This document shows positions 19,568 to 29,711 of a DNA stretch of 64,000 bases, piece after piece; the stretch's first letter is position 1; each line of letters begins with the position of its first letter. The notes beneath the pieces are model-generated. The model had not been told where the DNA came from. It did not search any database and was given only the letters and a program-made list of their open reading frames with translations. The stretch is from positions 902,303 to 966,302 of the forward strand of contig JAOZID010000010.1 of the NCBI GenBank assembly GCA_026014465.1, given 5' to 3'. The translations under genes and the position numbers were made by a program. This DNA is from Candidatus Bathyarchaeota archaeon (GTDB lineage: Archaea > Thermoproteota > Bathyarchaeia > Bathyarchaeales > Bathycorpusculaceae).

Positions 19568-21345
19568 AAAGCAAAGTACGGAGATTTTTTGCGCATTACT
19601 GTCACGTATTCTTTGAGGGTTTGGATTTCTTCTTCGCTAAGTTTTTCGGCAAACACGTTTAGCAGCGGCTTGACATCGCCTTCGGGAACTTTCACGTACA
19701 AGACGTCTTTCTCAAAGACATGGCGTCCTACGGTGGGTTTGTCCATGGAAACTGCCACCTGCAAGCCTACAGCAGCTTCGGAGACGTTTTTGCCTTTGTC
19801 TTGAATCTGCTGCAGCTCTCCCACGTCTTCAGCGTCTGCCCCACGTACCAAATGAACCTTAGATTTAAGGGTGCCGGACAGGACTTCTACGCCAAATATG
19901 GCAGGCTTGGCGCGGCGGAAAACGTATCCGGGTATGACTTGGATTTTGGCGGGTTTGACAAGTTTTTCGAATTCTTCTTCGATTTTGGCTTCGCTTTTAG
20001 ATTTGACCCAGTCCACGTAGTTGTCGATTAGGTGGTAGATGATTTTTTCTTGGAATATCTTAACGCCACGGTTTGTGGCTTCTTGCTCTGCATCAGGCAA
20101 AATTTTGACGCCAAACGCCAAGATGACTCCTTGTAGGGGGTCGTGGGCGCGTACGGAGGCGGCTTCGATGATGTCGCGTTTGGAAACATCGCCAACGTCA
20201 GCTATACGGATTTTCACTTCGTTTTGTTTGAGGATTTCGGCGATAGCTTCCAGCGAGCCTAGTGTGTCGGCTTTTAGTATGATGCCTTCGGTTTGGGTGG
20301 CTATGCGTATGCGTCCGATTTCATCGGTGATTAGCTGGGCGTACTTTTCGGGGGTTTCGCCGCTGCCTACAGCATACACGGGTGCACCAGCCAAGACGCC
20401 TTCTAAATCGGGCGCGACAATTTTTACTCCTGCCGCTGCATAAACTGCATCTACTGAGTTGAAGCGGTCGCGGGGGTCACGCATTTCATCTAAAGGTTTA
20501 GGAACCAAAAGCGCCCGGATGCGGGTGGTTACGGGTTTGTCTTTGCCGCCTAGCACGATTAGGTCGTCTTTTTTGAGGGTGCCCGCGTACACGATGGAGT
20601 TTAGGGTTAAGCCTAAGCCTGGTTCTTCTTTGATTTCCAGAATTGAGCCTTTGGCGGGGCCTTCGGTGGTTTGGAGGCGTTTTTTGAGGAACTGCTGGGT
20701 TAGTCCGACCAGAACCAACATGAGCTCAGTTATGCCTTCGCCTGTTTTAGCGCTTACCGGAACCAACGCCACGGTCGAGGTGAAGTCGCGTACTCGGTCG
20801 AAACGGTCAGTTTGCAGTTTTAACCTAGAGAAGGTTCCCATGATTTCGTAGAGTTTGTTATCTAAGGATTCTTTGACGTAGGCGTCCTGTTTGGAGTAGG
20901 ACTGCATGAACGGTGCGGCAGCGTGGCTTTTCCAGCCGGGCAAACGGTCAATCTTGTTAACCGCGACGATAAATGGGGTTTTGCGTGCCTTTAGGATTTC
21001 GATGCATTCGTAGGTTTGGGCTTCAAAGCCGCGCAGGGCATCAACAACAAGGATGGCGATGTCGGCTACGCTTCCGCCTCGGCGCCGTAGATTGGTGAAG
21101 GCTTCGTGTCCAGGCGTGTCTATGACAAGCAATCCGGGGATTTCTATTTCGCTTTTCATGGAGGAGAGCAGGGGACCGATGAGTTTTTTGAGGGTTTCCA
21201 CGGGAAAGAAGCTGGCGCCTATGTGCTGGGTTATGCCTCCGGCTTCTCTTGCTTGGACGCTGGTTTTGCGAATTTTGTCTAAAAGCAGGGTTTTACCGCT
21301 GTCGACATGTCCTAGAACGCAGACGATGGGTTGACGAATGGGCAC
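19564..21345 (-). CDS. infB: Translation initiation factor aIF5B
   Basis: Ribosome-dependent GTPase that promotes subunit joining, 593 aa as in other archaea. G1 is GHVDSGKT, G3 is DTPGHEAF and G4 is NKIDRLPGW. Domain II, the IF2-like domain III (residues about 340-450) and the C-terminal beta-barrel follow. The start is GTG at 21345 with GGAG 11 bases upstream. No intein is present, although some archaeal infB genes carry one at the G1 motif. Confidence 0.96.
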   Translation of the reverse strand: MPIRQPIVCVLGHVDSGKTLLLDKIRKTSVQAREAGGITQHIGASFFPVETLKKLIGPLLSSMKSEIEIPGLLVIDTPGHEAFTNLRRRGGSVADIAILVVDALRGFEAQTYECIEILKARKTPFIVAVNKIDRLPGWKSHAAAPFMQSYSKQDAYVKESLDNKLYEIMGTFSRLKLQTDRFDRVRDFTSTVALVPVSAKTGEGITELMLVLVGLTQQFLKKRLQTTEGPAKGSILEIKEEPGLGLTLNSIVYAGTLKKDDLIVLGGKDKPVTTRIRALLVPKPLDEMRDPRDRFNSVDAVYAAAGVKIVAPDLEGVLAGAPVYAVGSGETPEKYAQLITDEIGRIRIATQTEGIILKADTLGSLEAIAEILKQNEVKIRIADVGDVSKRDIIEAASVRAHDPLQGVILAFGVKILPDAEQEATNRGVKIFQEKIIYHLIDNYVDWVKSKSEAKIEEEFEKLVKPAKIQVIPGYVFRRAKPAIFGVEVLSGTLKSKVHLVRGADAEDVGELQQIQDKGKNVSEAAVGLQVAVSMDKPTVGRHVFEKDVLYVKVPEGDVKPLLNVFAEKLSEEEIQTLKEYVTVMRKKSPYFAF

Positions 21346-21444
21346 CTTACGTAAAGCTCCTTTGGGGTTAACAAGCTAATGCTTCCAAAATATGACGTTG
21401 ATAGTTAATAAACGCTCAGCTACCCAATAAGGCACCACGTGAAG

Positions 21445-22083
21445 TCAACCACGCATAGAAGAACCTAAACAGCGAAGTTTAGCGTACAATTCAACAGCCA
21501 TGGAGTAGCCAAACAGGGCAAGGCAAAACAGGCTCGGAACCACAAGCAAAACGGGGAACAAACCAGAGTTTCCACCTACCTCAACAAGGGGACCTAAAAC
21601 CGCCATGAACGCCACAATAAGAAGCAGATTGCAGTTGCCGGGTTTTAGCAGGGTCTGCAGGTCTTTTAGTTTGAACATGATAATTACGGCTACGACAAAC
21701 AAGAAGAGTTCAGTTAGGGCAGGAACCAAGGCTCTAAGGTCAACGTCTATGAGGCCAAACCAGGTGGTAGATAAGGGCCAGAGAAGTTCGAGTCCGCCAG
21801 TGAAAAAGTCCGCAAATGCATGCGATAGCAACGCAGCGTAGTAGGGGAGGGCACGTTTTCGGTAGTAGAACAGAAAAGGCAAAAAGATTACTGTAGAGGT
21901 TATGAGGGAGTGGGTGGGTCCGCGGTGCATGAAAAGCAAGGGGTCCAAGTACTGGAGAATCAGGTCGGTGTCAGGTATAACCGAGAGGGTCAGTATCAGG
22001 GGCAAGTTTATTTTGACATCCAAGATTTTGGAGGAGGCTTTACCGGTGAGGTAGCCCAAAGCAAAATGCCCAATTGCAAACAT
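21445..22083 (-). CDS. YdjM-like membrane metal-dependent hydrolase family protein
   Basis: 212-aa integral membrane protein of the family named for E. coli YdjM (PF04307). The HRGPTHSL motif and the later ALLSHAFADFFTGG carry the conserved His/Asp residues. Five to six TM helices are predicted. Biochemical function in archaea is not known. It stands alone, with a possible promoter near 22100. Confidence 0.75.
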   Translation of the reverse strand: MFAIGHFALGYLTGKASSKILDVKINLPLILTLSVIPDTDLILQYLDPLLFMHRGPTHSLITSTVIFLPFLFYYRKRALPYYAALLSHAFADFFTGGLELLWPLSTTWFGLIDVDLRALVPALTELFLFVVAVIIMFKLKDLQTLLKPGNCNLLLIVAFMAVLGPLVEVGGNSGLFPVLLVVPSLFCLALFGYSMAVELYAKLRCLGSSMRG

Positions 22084-22233
22084 CGTCTTTAGCCCTGTTT
22101 TACTTCGCCAATGTCAAAAGAACCTATTAAAGGAAACCTACAAAGATACATAAAGTCTATCGTTAGGCTGTAGAGTTGTTAGGAAGCCTTTTAAGGTGAG
22201 GCGAGAACGCGTTATTGTAGGTTGGTTGTTGTT

Positions 22234-22551
22234 ATGGTTTATTGTAATAAGTGTGGAGCTCCTGTAAGAGAGGAAGATAATTTTTGTCCCGCATGTGGAA
22301 CGCGAGTGTCTAAAGTAACTCAAGAAGAATACACTGTAGACTCAGAGAACCTTGTTGACCGCGTCAAGGAACTGCTGCATGAAGGAAACGTTACACGAAT
22401 TATCGTAAAAGACGAAAAAGACGCGGTTTTGCTTGAAATTCCTGTCACGGTAGGTGTTGTAGGCGTTGTCTTGGCTCCGTGGCTTGCGGCTTTGGGCGTA
22501 ATCGCAGCTTTGCTGGCTAACTGCAAACTGGTAGTAGAAAGAAGAGAATAA
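22234..22551 (+). CDS. Zinc-ribbon plus DUF4342-like protein
   Basis: Short protein of about 105 aa. An N-terminal zinc ribbon (YCNKCGAPVREEDNFCPACG) is followed by a DUF4342-type segment (LVDRVKELLHEGNVTRIIVKD) and a hydrophobic stretch (VGVVGVVLAPWLAALGVIAA). ATG at 22234 is preferred to the TTG four codons upstream. DUF4342 proteins have no established role. Convergent with the next small membrane protein. Confidence 0.75.
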   Translation: MVYCNKCGAPVREEDNFCPACGTRVSKVTQEEYTVDSENLVDRVKELLHEGNVTRIIVKDEKDAVLLEIPVTVGVVGVVLAPWLAALGVIAALLANCKLVVERRE

Positions 22552-22556
22552 AACAG

Positions 22557-22763
22557 CTACTCCGCGTTAGGCTTCATGATTAGCAAGAAAGCACCTGCAA
22601 CCAGAAGAACTGCGCAAAAGAAGCCAAATAGCCCTGTAAAGGCACCCAAAACGGCGGTTGTAGCTGTAAAGTAAATCATGACACCGCCTAAAGCAATGAT
22701 TAATAATGCAACGATTTTTTCTGTCAAAGTTACCCAGAAGGATACGTCTTCACTCATGGTCAT
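22557..22763 (-). CDS. Small membrane protein, two TM helices
   Basis: Unrecognised 68-aa hydrophobic protein. The first helix is about residues 14-33 (IVALLIIALGGVMIYF) and the second about 42-63 (LFGFFCAVLLVAGAFLLIM). It ends in KPNAE. Stop is six bases from the stop of the zinc-ribbon gene. An alternative start is the second ATG two codons in. No function assigned. Confidence 0.6.
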   Translation of the reverse strand: MTMSEDVSFWVTLTEKIVALLIIALGGVMIYFTATTAVLGAFTGLFGFFCAVLLVAGAFLLIMKPNAE

Positions 22764-22841
22764 TCGCTCAGTTTTGTATTGCCAGTAACATAAGAGGGTT
22801 GAGTATTTTATGCTTTCGCCAGTTTTTGGTATGCATCAGAA

Positions 22842-22943
22842 GGGTTTGCTGGGCTCTAGAAACCTAAACAGGAGAGAGAATGAAACCTAAGGAGATTCTG
22901 CTGTCTAAGCATTATAGACTAGAGTCCACTCAGCCCCTTTTTT
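22842..22943 (+). ncRNA. Structured RNA element, copy 1 of 3
   Basis: About 100 nt, shared with 26851-26969 and 30863-30961. It begins GGTTTGCTGGGCTCTAG and ends CTAGAGTCCACTCAGCCCC followed by six T. The ends pair as a long stem (GGCTCTAG/CTAGAGTC with an outer CTG/CAG), and the stem bases covary between copies. A purine stretch AGGAGAGAG follows the 5' arm. The T run ends the plus-strand version, which suggests an independent small RNA. It lies just beyond the 3' end of the first PQQ-like gene. Family not recognised. Confidence 0.6.
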
Positions 22944-22981
22944 GTCCTATGCACGAAAAAAAAGAAAGAAGGGATTTTTGT

Positions 22982-25795
22982 TTATTGTCGGCGTCTAAGT
23001 ACGAGAACTGCTGCGGCTGCGGCGATTACGATGACTGCGACGGCTATTGCGATGTAGGTTTCAGTGGGTATGCCGCTGGCTGGGGGTTGTGGAGCTTCGC
23101 TAGGTGAGGGGGATGCGGAGCTTGCTGGTGTTGGTGTTGGAGCAGTGGGTGATGCTGTGGTTGGGGGTACGCTTGGGGATGCTGCGCTAACTACGCCGAT
23201 TGCTGTTTCTGCTGATGATGGTCCGTATGCTTGTGAGCCAGCGAATTCTGCGGTGATTACGTATTCGCCTTCGTGTTGTGGTGTCCATAGGTAGTGGAAG
23301 ATTCCGCCTGTGCCAGTGCTCATGACTTGTGCGATTTGCTCTTTGTTGCCAGAGGAGTCAGTTGTGTATAGTGTTACGGGAACGCCTGTGATGTCGGTTG
23401 GTTTGTCGACTGTGTGCTGGATGAGATACTGCATTTGTTCGCCTTGGTCTGCATCAGATACTGCGGGGGTGCCTTGTAGGTCAGCTTGTGGAGTCTGGTC
23501 AGTTACTGTTCCAACGATTTCCACGCTTTGACCCATCGAAACTACGTTGTTCTTGACGTCAACGGTGGTTGCGCTTGGGCCTGGACCCATGGCATAGATG
23601 GTCATGTCGTTGTAGTTGAGCCATGTGTAGTAGCCGTCAGCAACTGCGTTGCTTTGCCATGAACATATGCCGTAGATGTCCCAGAGCAGTTCGCCTGTGA
23701 GGGCATCAACACAGCGGGTCTTGGCGCCGCGGTATGCAGGAGAGCCTAAAGAGTGTTCTTCTTCGACTAGGTAGACTTTGCCGTCAGCTACGGCTGCAAC
23801 CTGAGTTGGGTATTGTCCGTAAACGGTTTCGGCAGTGTATGTGCTGTTTGTGGGGTCGTTGATGTCGTTACCAAAGGTGAAGTCCAAGTTACCTGTGTTG
23901 AGGTCGTATGCGTAGAGAACTCCGCCGTAACCTGCAACGTACATGTGTTCGTAGCCGATGCCAATTGGGCTTGTTAGACCAGTAGTGCCTGTGTAGAAGT
24001 TCCATTGGTTCTCAGATTCTGTGGGTCCCCAGATTTGGTTGCCAGTTAGCATGTCAAATCCTAGCCATTGACGGGTCTGCTTGTAGTAGAGAGTGAAAAC
24101 GTTGCTTTCACCGTCTGCAGGACCAATGTTGATTGTGATGTTGCCAGCTGGTGCGGGGTATTGCTTTAGCCACAAGACATCGCCTATGTCTGCTCGTGCG
24201 GGGTCAAGGTTGATTGCCCACAAAGTGAAGGGGTCAGGAGTTCCAAGGATACCTGCAGATGTTCCAGGTGTCTGCTGCATGCCTGAGCTTTGACCTAAGA
24301 TTAGGTTGCCAGGGAATACGCGCAGAATTGTTGGTGGGGTAGTGTAGAGTCCTGTTTCAGGGTCGTATGATGAGGTAACGCCAAATCCGCTTCCGCCGAT
24401 TTCATCTGTCTGTGAGTAGAGGACTTGTGAGAGGGTTACGTTCCAGTCGTAGGCAGTGCTCATGTTGTAGTTAGAGTTTCCAGGTCTCCATTGGCCAATA
24501 CCAGTTCCAGCGTCGATTCCGGGTAGTTTGGTGTTGTTCCACTGAGTCAGGTAGGTCATTGAACCATCGCCAGGACCACCAAGGCCGTAGATTAACCATT
24601 CGCCCATTGGTCCGTAGGCTTGAGTTCCAGATGGAACATTGGTTAGGTTAAACAGGACATTTCCAGTCTGGGGGTCAATTGCTACCCAAGCAGCAGCGTT
24701 GACTTGTGCGGTTCGGTCGTTAGATGCAGATACAGCGCCTAGGCTTGAACCAGGGGGGTAGCTACCGCTTAGTGCAGCAACTGCTTCTTCGCCTGGATTA
24801 GTTATTCCAGTGCCAACAGCTGTGCCTCTTGCCCACAGGTAAATGCCTGTAACACCGTGCTGGTTGCCTGATTCAAAGTCGTAGAGTTGACCCATCATCA
24901 GAGTGTTAAAGTCAGGGTTTACCCATTCAGTTTCGCCAGTTCGTAGGTCTACGCATGCGATGCCGTTGCCAGAGTTTGCATTGTTTTCTGGAAGAGCAAA
25001 GTAGACGTTACCGTACATGATTATTGGATACGAGAACTTTAGCTGGTACTGAGTACCTGAGTAGAAGCTTATCTGGTCGTTAACCGCGTGGTCACCGCCG
25101 ACGATGCCACCCCAAGACAAGGGGTAAGTCATTGAGACGTGAGCAGTGTTAGGTCCGCGACCGTAGGGGTTGTATTTCAGGTAAGTTGCACCAAAAAAGC
25201 CGCCAGTTCCATCAGAGCCTAGCCATGCTGAGGCTATAGAGGACCAGCCTTGGTTGTTTTCGTTAATTGGGCGTGTCCAATAACTGATTGGTACTTGTGC
25301 TTCTTGGAAGTGCTCTACGGGTGATTCTGCTAGTACGGTAAATGTCGTGGATGCGTGTCCTGCTGAGAAGACGTCGCCTACGTAAACGCTGTTGGTTCCA
25401 CCTTTAAGTTCAAGAACTTGTTCGGGGAAACTGAATTCAATTGTGTATTCGCCTGGCATGTCAGGGAAGTACAGAGCGTAGGTTCCGCCTACTGGGTCAG
25501 AATCAGCGTTATCAAGCACGCGTTCAACAGAGCCATCTGGCTTTGTGACGTCAACTGTCATTCCGTGCCATCGGTCACCCAAGGCACCATATGCGGTTGG
25601 AGGCGGCATATCAGCCCAGAGGACGATTGCGACTGGGTCGTTAACGCCGACTGTGCTGGGAGCTGCAGTAACGAAAGCGTATCTTTGGATTGTCCATGGG
25701 GGGTCGTGTGCGCTAACGGATGGTGCTGCTGCTAAGAATGCAGAAGCAAATAACAACGCCATTAAGGCAATTGTAATAGTCGGGTTTCGGTTCAT
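22982..25795 (-). CDS. Secreted PQQ-like beta-propeller surface protein, paralog 1
   Basis: Cell-surface protein of about 937 aa. A signal peptide (MALLFASAFLAAAPSVSA) leads to an N-terminal Ig-like domain. The PQQ-like propeller begins with YWTRPINENNQGWSSI and includes repeated blades such as VYLVEEEHSLGSP and YLYDLNTG-like strands. A second Ig-like domain follows, then a Pro/Ser/Thr-rich stalk of about 40 aa and a C-terminal TM anchor ending VLRRRQ. ATG at 25795 is chosen for its SD (GGAG, nine bases upstream); an ATG five codons earlier is possible. A TATA-like box lies near 25839-25848. The ligand is unknown; PQQ-binding residues were not verified. Confidence 0.85.
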   Translation of the reverse strand: MNRNPTITIALMALLFASAFLAAAPSVSAHDPPWTIQRYAFVTAAPSTVGVNDPVAIVLWADMPPPTAYGALGDRWHGMTVDVTKPDGSVERVLDNADSDPVGGTYALYFPDMPGEYTIEFSFPEQVLELKGGTNSVYVGDVFSAGHASTTFTVLAESPVEHFQEAQVPISYWTRPINENNQGWSSIASAWLGSDGTGGFFGATYLKYNPYGRGPNTAHVSMTYPLSWGGIVGGDHAVNDQISFYSGTQYQLKFSYPIIMYGNVYFALPENNANSGNGIACVDLRTGETEWVNPDFNTLMMGQLYDFESGNQHGVTGIYLWARGTAVGTGITNPGEEAVAALSGSYPPGSSLGAVSASNDRTAQVNAAAWVAIDPQTGNVLFNLTNVPSGTQAYGPMGEWLIYGLGGPGDGSMTYLTQWNNTKLPGIDAGTGIGQWRPGNSNYNMSTAYDWNVTLSQVLYSQTDEIGGSGFGVTSSYDPETGLYTTPPTILRVFPGNLILGQSSGMQQTPGTSAGILGTPDPFTLWAINLDPARADIGDVLWLKQYPAPAGNITINIGPADGESNVFTLYYKQTRQWLGFDMLTGNQIWGPTESENQWNFYTGTTGLTSPIGIGYEHMYVAGYGGVLYAYDLNTGNLDFTFGNDINDPTNSTYTAETVYGQYPTQVAAVADGKVYLVEEEHSLGSPAYRGAKTRCVDALTGELLWDIYGICSWQSNAVADGYYTWLNYNDMTIYAMGPGPSATTVDVKNNVVSMGQSVEIVGTVTDQTPQADLQGTPAVSDADQGEQMQYLIQHTVDKPTDITGVPVTLYTTDSSGNKEQIAQVMSTGTGGIFHYLWTPQHEGEYVITAEFAGSQAYGPSSAETAIGVVSAASPSVPPTTASPTAPTPTPASSASPSPSEAPQPPASGIPTETYIAIAVAVIVIAAAAAVLVLRRRQ

Positions 25796-26042
25796 TTTTT
25801 CTTTCTCCATAGTAAGGTACGTTTTTTACCGCATGTGGGTTTAAAAGAACTAGTGAGTGGGAGTTTCAACCGCAGATGACACCAAGAATTAGATAAAGCA
25901 GAACAACTGTACGTACAAAGGTAAACTACATAGCCGAAAAAATAGACAACATAAGATTAAAACGCAATTTAACGTTAAAATTCACAAATTTAACCAAATA
26001 AAAGAAACATTGTCAGGCAGCTAAAAAACGCCACGTTGGAAT

Positions 26043-26831
26043 TCAAGCAGGAGTCGATTCACGCAAAACCTTTTCAAAATAGGCATTAGCCAAAGCCAAA
26101 ATCCGCGGATTAGTAGACATAACCCAAGCACTATCGGAAAAATCAGAACCCGACAATTGAACCCAAGTTTTTCGGTCATCGTTAACCGCTAAAAGAACCT
26201 CAGGCAAATGAGGCAACAAATACAGTTCATAATGGGAATACTTCTTTAACTCCTGAATGTAATCAGGCAGCGCATCACCATTTGGGGGCTTTTCCAAAAT
26301 CATGACAACTTTGACACCGCGCTTCAAAGCCTCAACATACGGAATAGTCTGCACTGGAAGATAACTTGTAGCAGAAATAATCCGAATGGATTTACGTGCA
26401 GAATTAATAGAGCGAACTATCTGTGGCGTGGCAATCTTTAAGTTAGGAATCAAGACAAGACAATCGCTTTCTTCAGTTCTTGCAAGCACATCCTCGCTTA
26501 ATTCAGAATGAATAAGCCGCTTCGCTTCCTTTTCAAGGTCACAGAGCCTGCGTTTCTCACCATTTAACAAAGCAGACAGCAAATCCTTCAAAGGAACCGC
26601 ACGGTACTCCACAGGATAAGCCAAAATTTTTTGCAAAAACCCTTTTTGTTCAAGCTGAGAAATCACACGGTAAGTCTCAGCACGGTCTAGTTTTGCAACT
26701 TTAGAAACCGCCAAAGCCTTTGAAGAACCCAACCTAGAAAAAGCCAGATATATTTTTGCTTGGGAAACCGTAAGACCCAAGTCAGTCAATACCTTAATTT
26801 CGCGGTCTTCAATAACCATGTTATAATCCAT
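26043..26831 (-). CDS. TrmB-family transcriptional regulator
   Basis: 262-aa regulator. The N-terminal winged helix (VLTDLGLTVSQAKIYLAF through YRVISQLEQKGFLQKI) matches TrmB. The remainder (residues about 100-262) has the PLD-like effector region of TrmB relatives (VRSINSARKSIRIIS, VPYVEALKRGVKVVMILE-like). TrmB proteins often control sugar uptake. The gene sits between two PQQ-like surface genes, so it may control them, which is an inference. RNA copy 2 begins about 20 bases beyond its start, on the other strand. Confidence 0.82.
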   Translation of the reverse strand: MDYNMVIEDREIKVLTDLGLTVSQAKIYLAFSRLGSSKALAVSKVAKLDRAETYRVISQLEQKGFLQKILAYPVEYRAVPLKDLLSALLNGEKRRLCDLEKEAKRLIHSELSEDVLARTEESDCLVLIPNLKIATPQIVRSINSARKSIRIISATSYLPVQTIPYVEALKRGVKVVMILEKPPNGDALPDYIQELKKYSHYELYLLPHLPEVLLAVNDDRKTWVQLSGSDFSDSAWVMSTNPRILALANAYFEKVLRESTPA

Positions 26832-26850
26832 ATTTACAGTTACAAATAAG

Positions 26851-26969
26851 GGTTTGCTGGGGCGCTGGAACCAATAGGAAAGAGAAAGAAACCCTTGCAG
26901 TGATTTGATGTTAACGCATTACTCATCGGTCTAACCAGAGCCCACTCAGCCCACTTGGATTTTTCTTTT
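26851..26969 (+). ncRNA. Structured RNA element, copy 2 of 3
   Basis: Begins GGTTTGCTGGGGCGCTGG and ends CCAGAGCCCACTCAGCCCA, followed by ATTTTTC on the plus strand. The arms pair over nine bases with one mismatch, plus the outer CTG/CAG. It keeps the conserved ACT bulge and the AATAGGAAAGAG purine stretch. A TATA-like TTATAATCC at 26821 is about 28 bases before the first G, matching archaeal TSS spacing. It lies between the TrmB start and the 3' end of PQQ-like paralog 2. Confidence 0.6.
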
Positions 26970-27003
26970 GGGACTAAAAAAGGGAAAAGGGAATTGTTGA
27001 GGG

Positions 27004-29487
27004 TTATTTGCGTTTGCGAAGCACTATCGCTGCGGCGGCTATGACAATTATGATTGCAACTACTGCTATAACTACGTAGGTGGTGGTTGGAACTTCGCTG
27101 GCGGGTGGAGGTGCAGTGCTTGGCGAAGGTGATATGTTGGGTGTGGCGGATGCGTCTGAGACAATGAAGGCGGTTTCTGCAGTTGATTGATAGTAAGATT
27201 CAGAGCCGTCGAAGGTAGCGGTTATAGTGTAGAGTCCTGCAACTGGGGGTGTCCATGAGACTGCGTAGTTGCCGTTTACGTTGCTCATTACGGTTCCGAT
27301 TTCGTGGGTGTTGCCGTTAGAATCGACTGCGGTTAAATACACGGGGACGCCAGTAACATCAGTTGGTTTAGGCTGTTGCATGTACAAGTATGCCATCCAG
27401 TCGCTCATGCCAGCATCAGAAACCGCTGGGGTGCCTGCGGTTGGAATGCCTAGACAAGTTTCTCCTGGAGATTGGTCAGTGATTGTTCCTTGTATTAGAA
27501 CGGGTGTGCCTTTGGGTACTGCGGTGTTTGGCGCGGTAACGGTGGTTGCTGTCTGTCCTTTGCCAAAGCAGTAAAGCATGTTGTCATAGAGGTTATAGCC
27601 TACTAGATAGCCGTCTGCAACGGGCAAAGACTGCTCAAAGCAGCCGTTGATGCTCCAAACTTCGTTTCCAGAGTTATCAACAACATACAACTTTGCGCCT
27701 CGGAACTGGGGAACTCCGTGTGAATCACCTGTGCTTGCAATAACCTTTTCGCCTGCAACCGTAAACAGCATGTTAGTCTCAAAAGGCAATGTGCTATATC
27801 CAGGGAAGTCAGCTCCTGCGGGGTCAGCATAGAAGTCCCAGAGTCTCTCGCCAGTTTTAATGTCTAACGCGTGAACTCCATCTACAGCAAATGCATAAAG
27901 TATTCCGTACGCACTTTCAGAGGCTACGTCGTTATTAGCCAAAGAACCCCAAGCATTTTCGTAGGGTACAGATGGTCCCCAAAGCTGTTCTCCAGTGTTG
28001 ACATCAAAACCGTACCATTGCATCGCATCAGAGTGGAATTCAGTGAATACGCCATCGGCTATAGGTCCAAAGAGTCCCCATATAGTAGCTCCAGGATAGG
28101 ATGTACGGTTTTTCATCCAAAGCTGTTCTCCAGTATTCATGTCGTATCCTACCTCCATGTGCCAGCCATCAGATGGAGTGATAGAGGAAGTAGTAGCTAA
28201 CAATATACCTGAGCCAGTTCGGGTGATTGCCTGTCCAGGAACTGAAGGCGTGCTAACGTTCCACATTACTCCGCCTTGCCAGTCAATTGTAGCGCCCACA
28301 GGAGGTCTCCAAGAGTTAGTTGATTGCCCAGCAGTTCCTGCCTGTATGCATTTTGTCGAATTCCACAACGCAAGCCAGTTGTTTGTTGAATCTAGGGCAT
28401 ATACAAGAAGTTCACCGTTAGGACCTTCAACCGTGTTTCCGGTACTCATAATTCCTCCAGAAGCAGCCGCGGGCACATTTGAAATTTGAAGTATCATATT
28501 TCCAGTGACCGCATTAAACATAGTCCAGGCTGTTCTGCCCTTGTCCCAAAGGTAAGGAATTCCGCCTTCTTGGTTGATGGATAAGAAGTTTAGTATCTGT
28601 CCAGTGGTTATACCAATTGAGCTGTTCTTGTGCCAAAGCGTTTCACCTGTGCGCAAATCGACAGCATAGAAGCCTTGTTTTGGAGTTGCAGGGTCGTTGT
28701 AGTAGAGTACTCCGTTAATAATTACTGGCGGACCAAATTGAGGTTCATATGATTTCCCGTTGTAGTAGTGGCTTGTTGCAGAGCCTCCGTATTCGCCCCC
28801 TATTAAGCCTCCAAACACCAGCGGCTTGGTCCATACAACGTGACCAGTATTAGGAACTGTGGTGTAGAGGTTAATGTTTCCACTTATACTGTTGGCACTG
28901 GTTCCAAATGAGCCTGCGCCTGTTCCAAGCCAGTTACCAGAGATAGTGTACCATTCCTGATTTTGAGAGTTAATCGGTCGTTGCCAGTAGCCATCCGGAA
29001 GGGGAACCTGAGGAATCGGCTTCACTTCTTCCTGCTGAACCGTGAGCATTACCGTAAAACTGCTTCCCGCATAATACGAGTCCACTGCACCCCCAAACGC
29101 GGAAACTCCTGTTACATGCTGACCAGGAAACACGAACTTGAAAGTGTAATCACCAAGTTGATCTGGCGTGTATAGAGCATGGGCATAAGACGCATCGTCT
29201 GCTGTGAAAGGCCCAAGAGTCTCCTGATGTCCGTCAGGTTTTGTGATTTCTATTTGGTAGTTTTCCCATTTGCCTGCATTATTGTCGGCAGCTGCGGGGT
29301 TGATTTGAACCAGCCACATTAAACAGGTGACTTGCTGGTTAATGCCAACTGGGTCTGGGGATACAACAAGGTATGCATTTGTGGGCAAAGGTGAATCTGC
29401 AGTTTGCGCATTTGAAGCGGGCAGGAGCGTTAGCATTCCAGAAATAGTTAGCAGCAAAATCAAAACGATTGAAGAAAAGGTTTTCAC
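27004..29487 (-). CDS. Secreted PQQ-like beta-propeller surface protein, paralog 2
   Basis: About 827 aa. It has a signal peptide (MKTFSSIVLILLLTIS), an N-terminal Ig-like domain, a propeller from YWQRPINSQNQEWYTI, repeated GELLWD/GERLWD-like blades, a C-terminal Ig-like domain, a short Pro-rich stalk and a TM anchor ending VLRKRK. The start is taken as GTG 29487, which gives a normal signal peptide and follows GAGAG by nine bases. In-frame ATGs at 29541 and 29565 would add an unusually long N-region. Paralog of the genes at 22982 and 31022. Same strand and spacing relative to the RNA element. Confidence 0.83.
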   Translation of the reverse strand: MKTFSSIVLILLLTISGMLTLLPASNAQTADSPLPTNAYLVVSPDPVGINQQVTCLMWLVQINPAAADNNAGKWENYQIEITKPDGHQETLGPFTADDASYAHALYTPDQLGDYTFKFVFPGQHVTGVSAFGGAVDSYYAGSSFTVMLTVQQEEVKPIPQVPLPDGYWQRPINSQNQEWYTISGNWLGTGAGSFGTSANSISGNINLYTTVPNTGHVVWTKPLVFGGLIGGEYGGSATSHYYNGKSYEPQFGPPVIINGVLYYNDPATPKQGFYAVDLRTGETLWHKNSSIGITTGQILNFLSINQEGGIPYLWDKGRTAWTMFNAVTGNMILQISNVPAAASGGIMSTGNTVEGPNGELLVYALDSTNNWLALWNSTKCIQAGTAGQSTNSWRPPVGATIDWQGGVMWNVSTPSVPGQAITRTGSGILLATTSSITPSDGWHMEVGYDMNTGEQLWMKNRTSYPGATIWGLFGPIADGVFTEFHSDAMQWYGFDVNTGEQLWGPSVPYENAWGSLANNDVASESAYGILYAFAVDGVHALDIKTGERLWDFYADPAGADFPGYSTLPFETNMLFTVAGEKVIASTGDSHGVPQFRGAKLYVVDNSGNEVWSINGCFEQSLPVADGYLVGYNLYDNMLYCFGKGQTATTVTAPNTAVPKGTPVLIQGTITDQSPGETCLGIPTAGTPAVSDAGMSDWMAYLYMQQPKPTDVTGVPVYLTAVDSNGNTHEIGTVMSNVNGNYAVSWTPPVAGLYTITATFDGSESYYQSTAETAFIVSDASATPNISPSPSTAPPPASEVPTTTYVVIAVVAIIIVIAAAAIVLRKRK

Positions 29488-29711
29488 TCGAGATTGCTCT
29501 CTTTTAAAACTAACAAAGCTTCTTATTTTTTCACTCTCCATTTTTATAATATGCCCCCATTTCAACCGACATGTATTTAAATTTTTTTAAAAAACACGGC
29601 ATGGCAAAAAATATTAAACATAAAATTCCGCCGCATAATTAAAATTTACAGAAACAGCAGAAGGAAACTCGAAAAAGACAAACCGCTTATCACCAGCACA
29701 CATATTAAGAA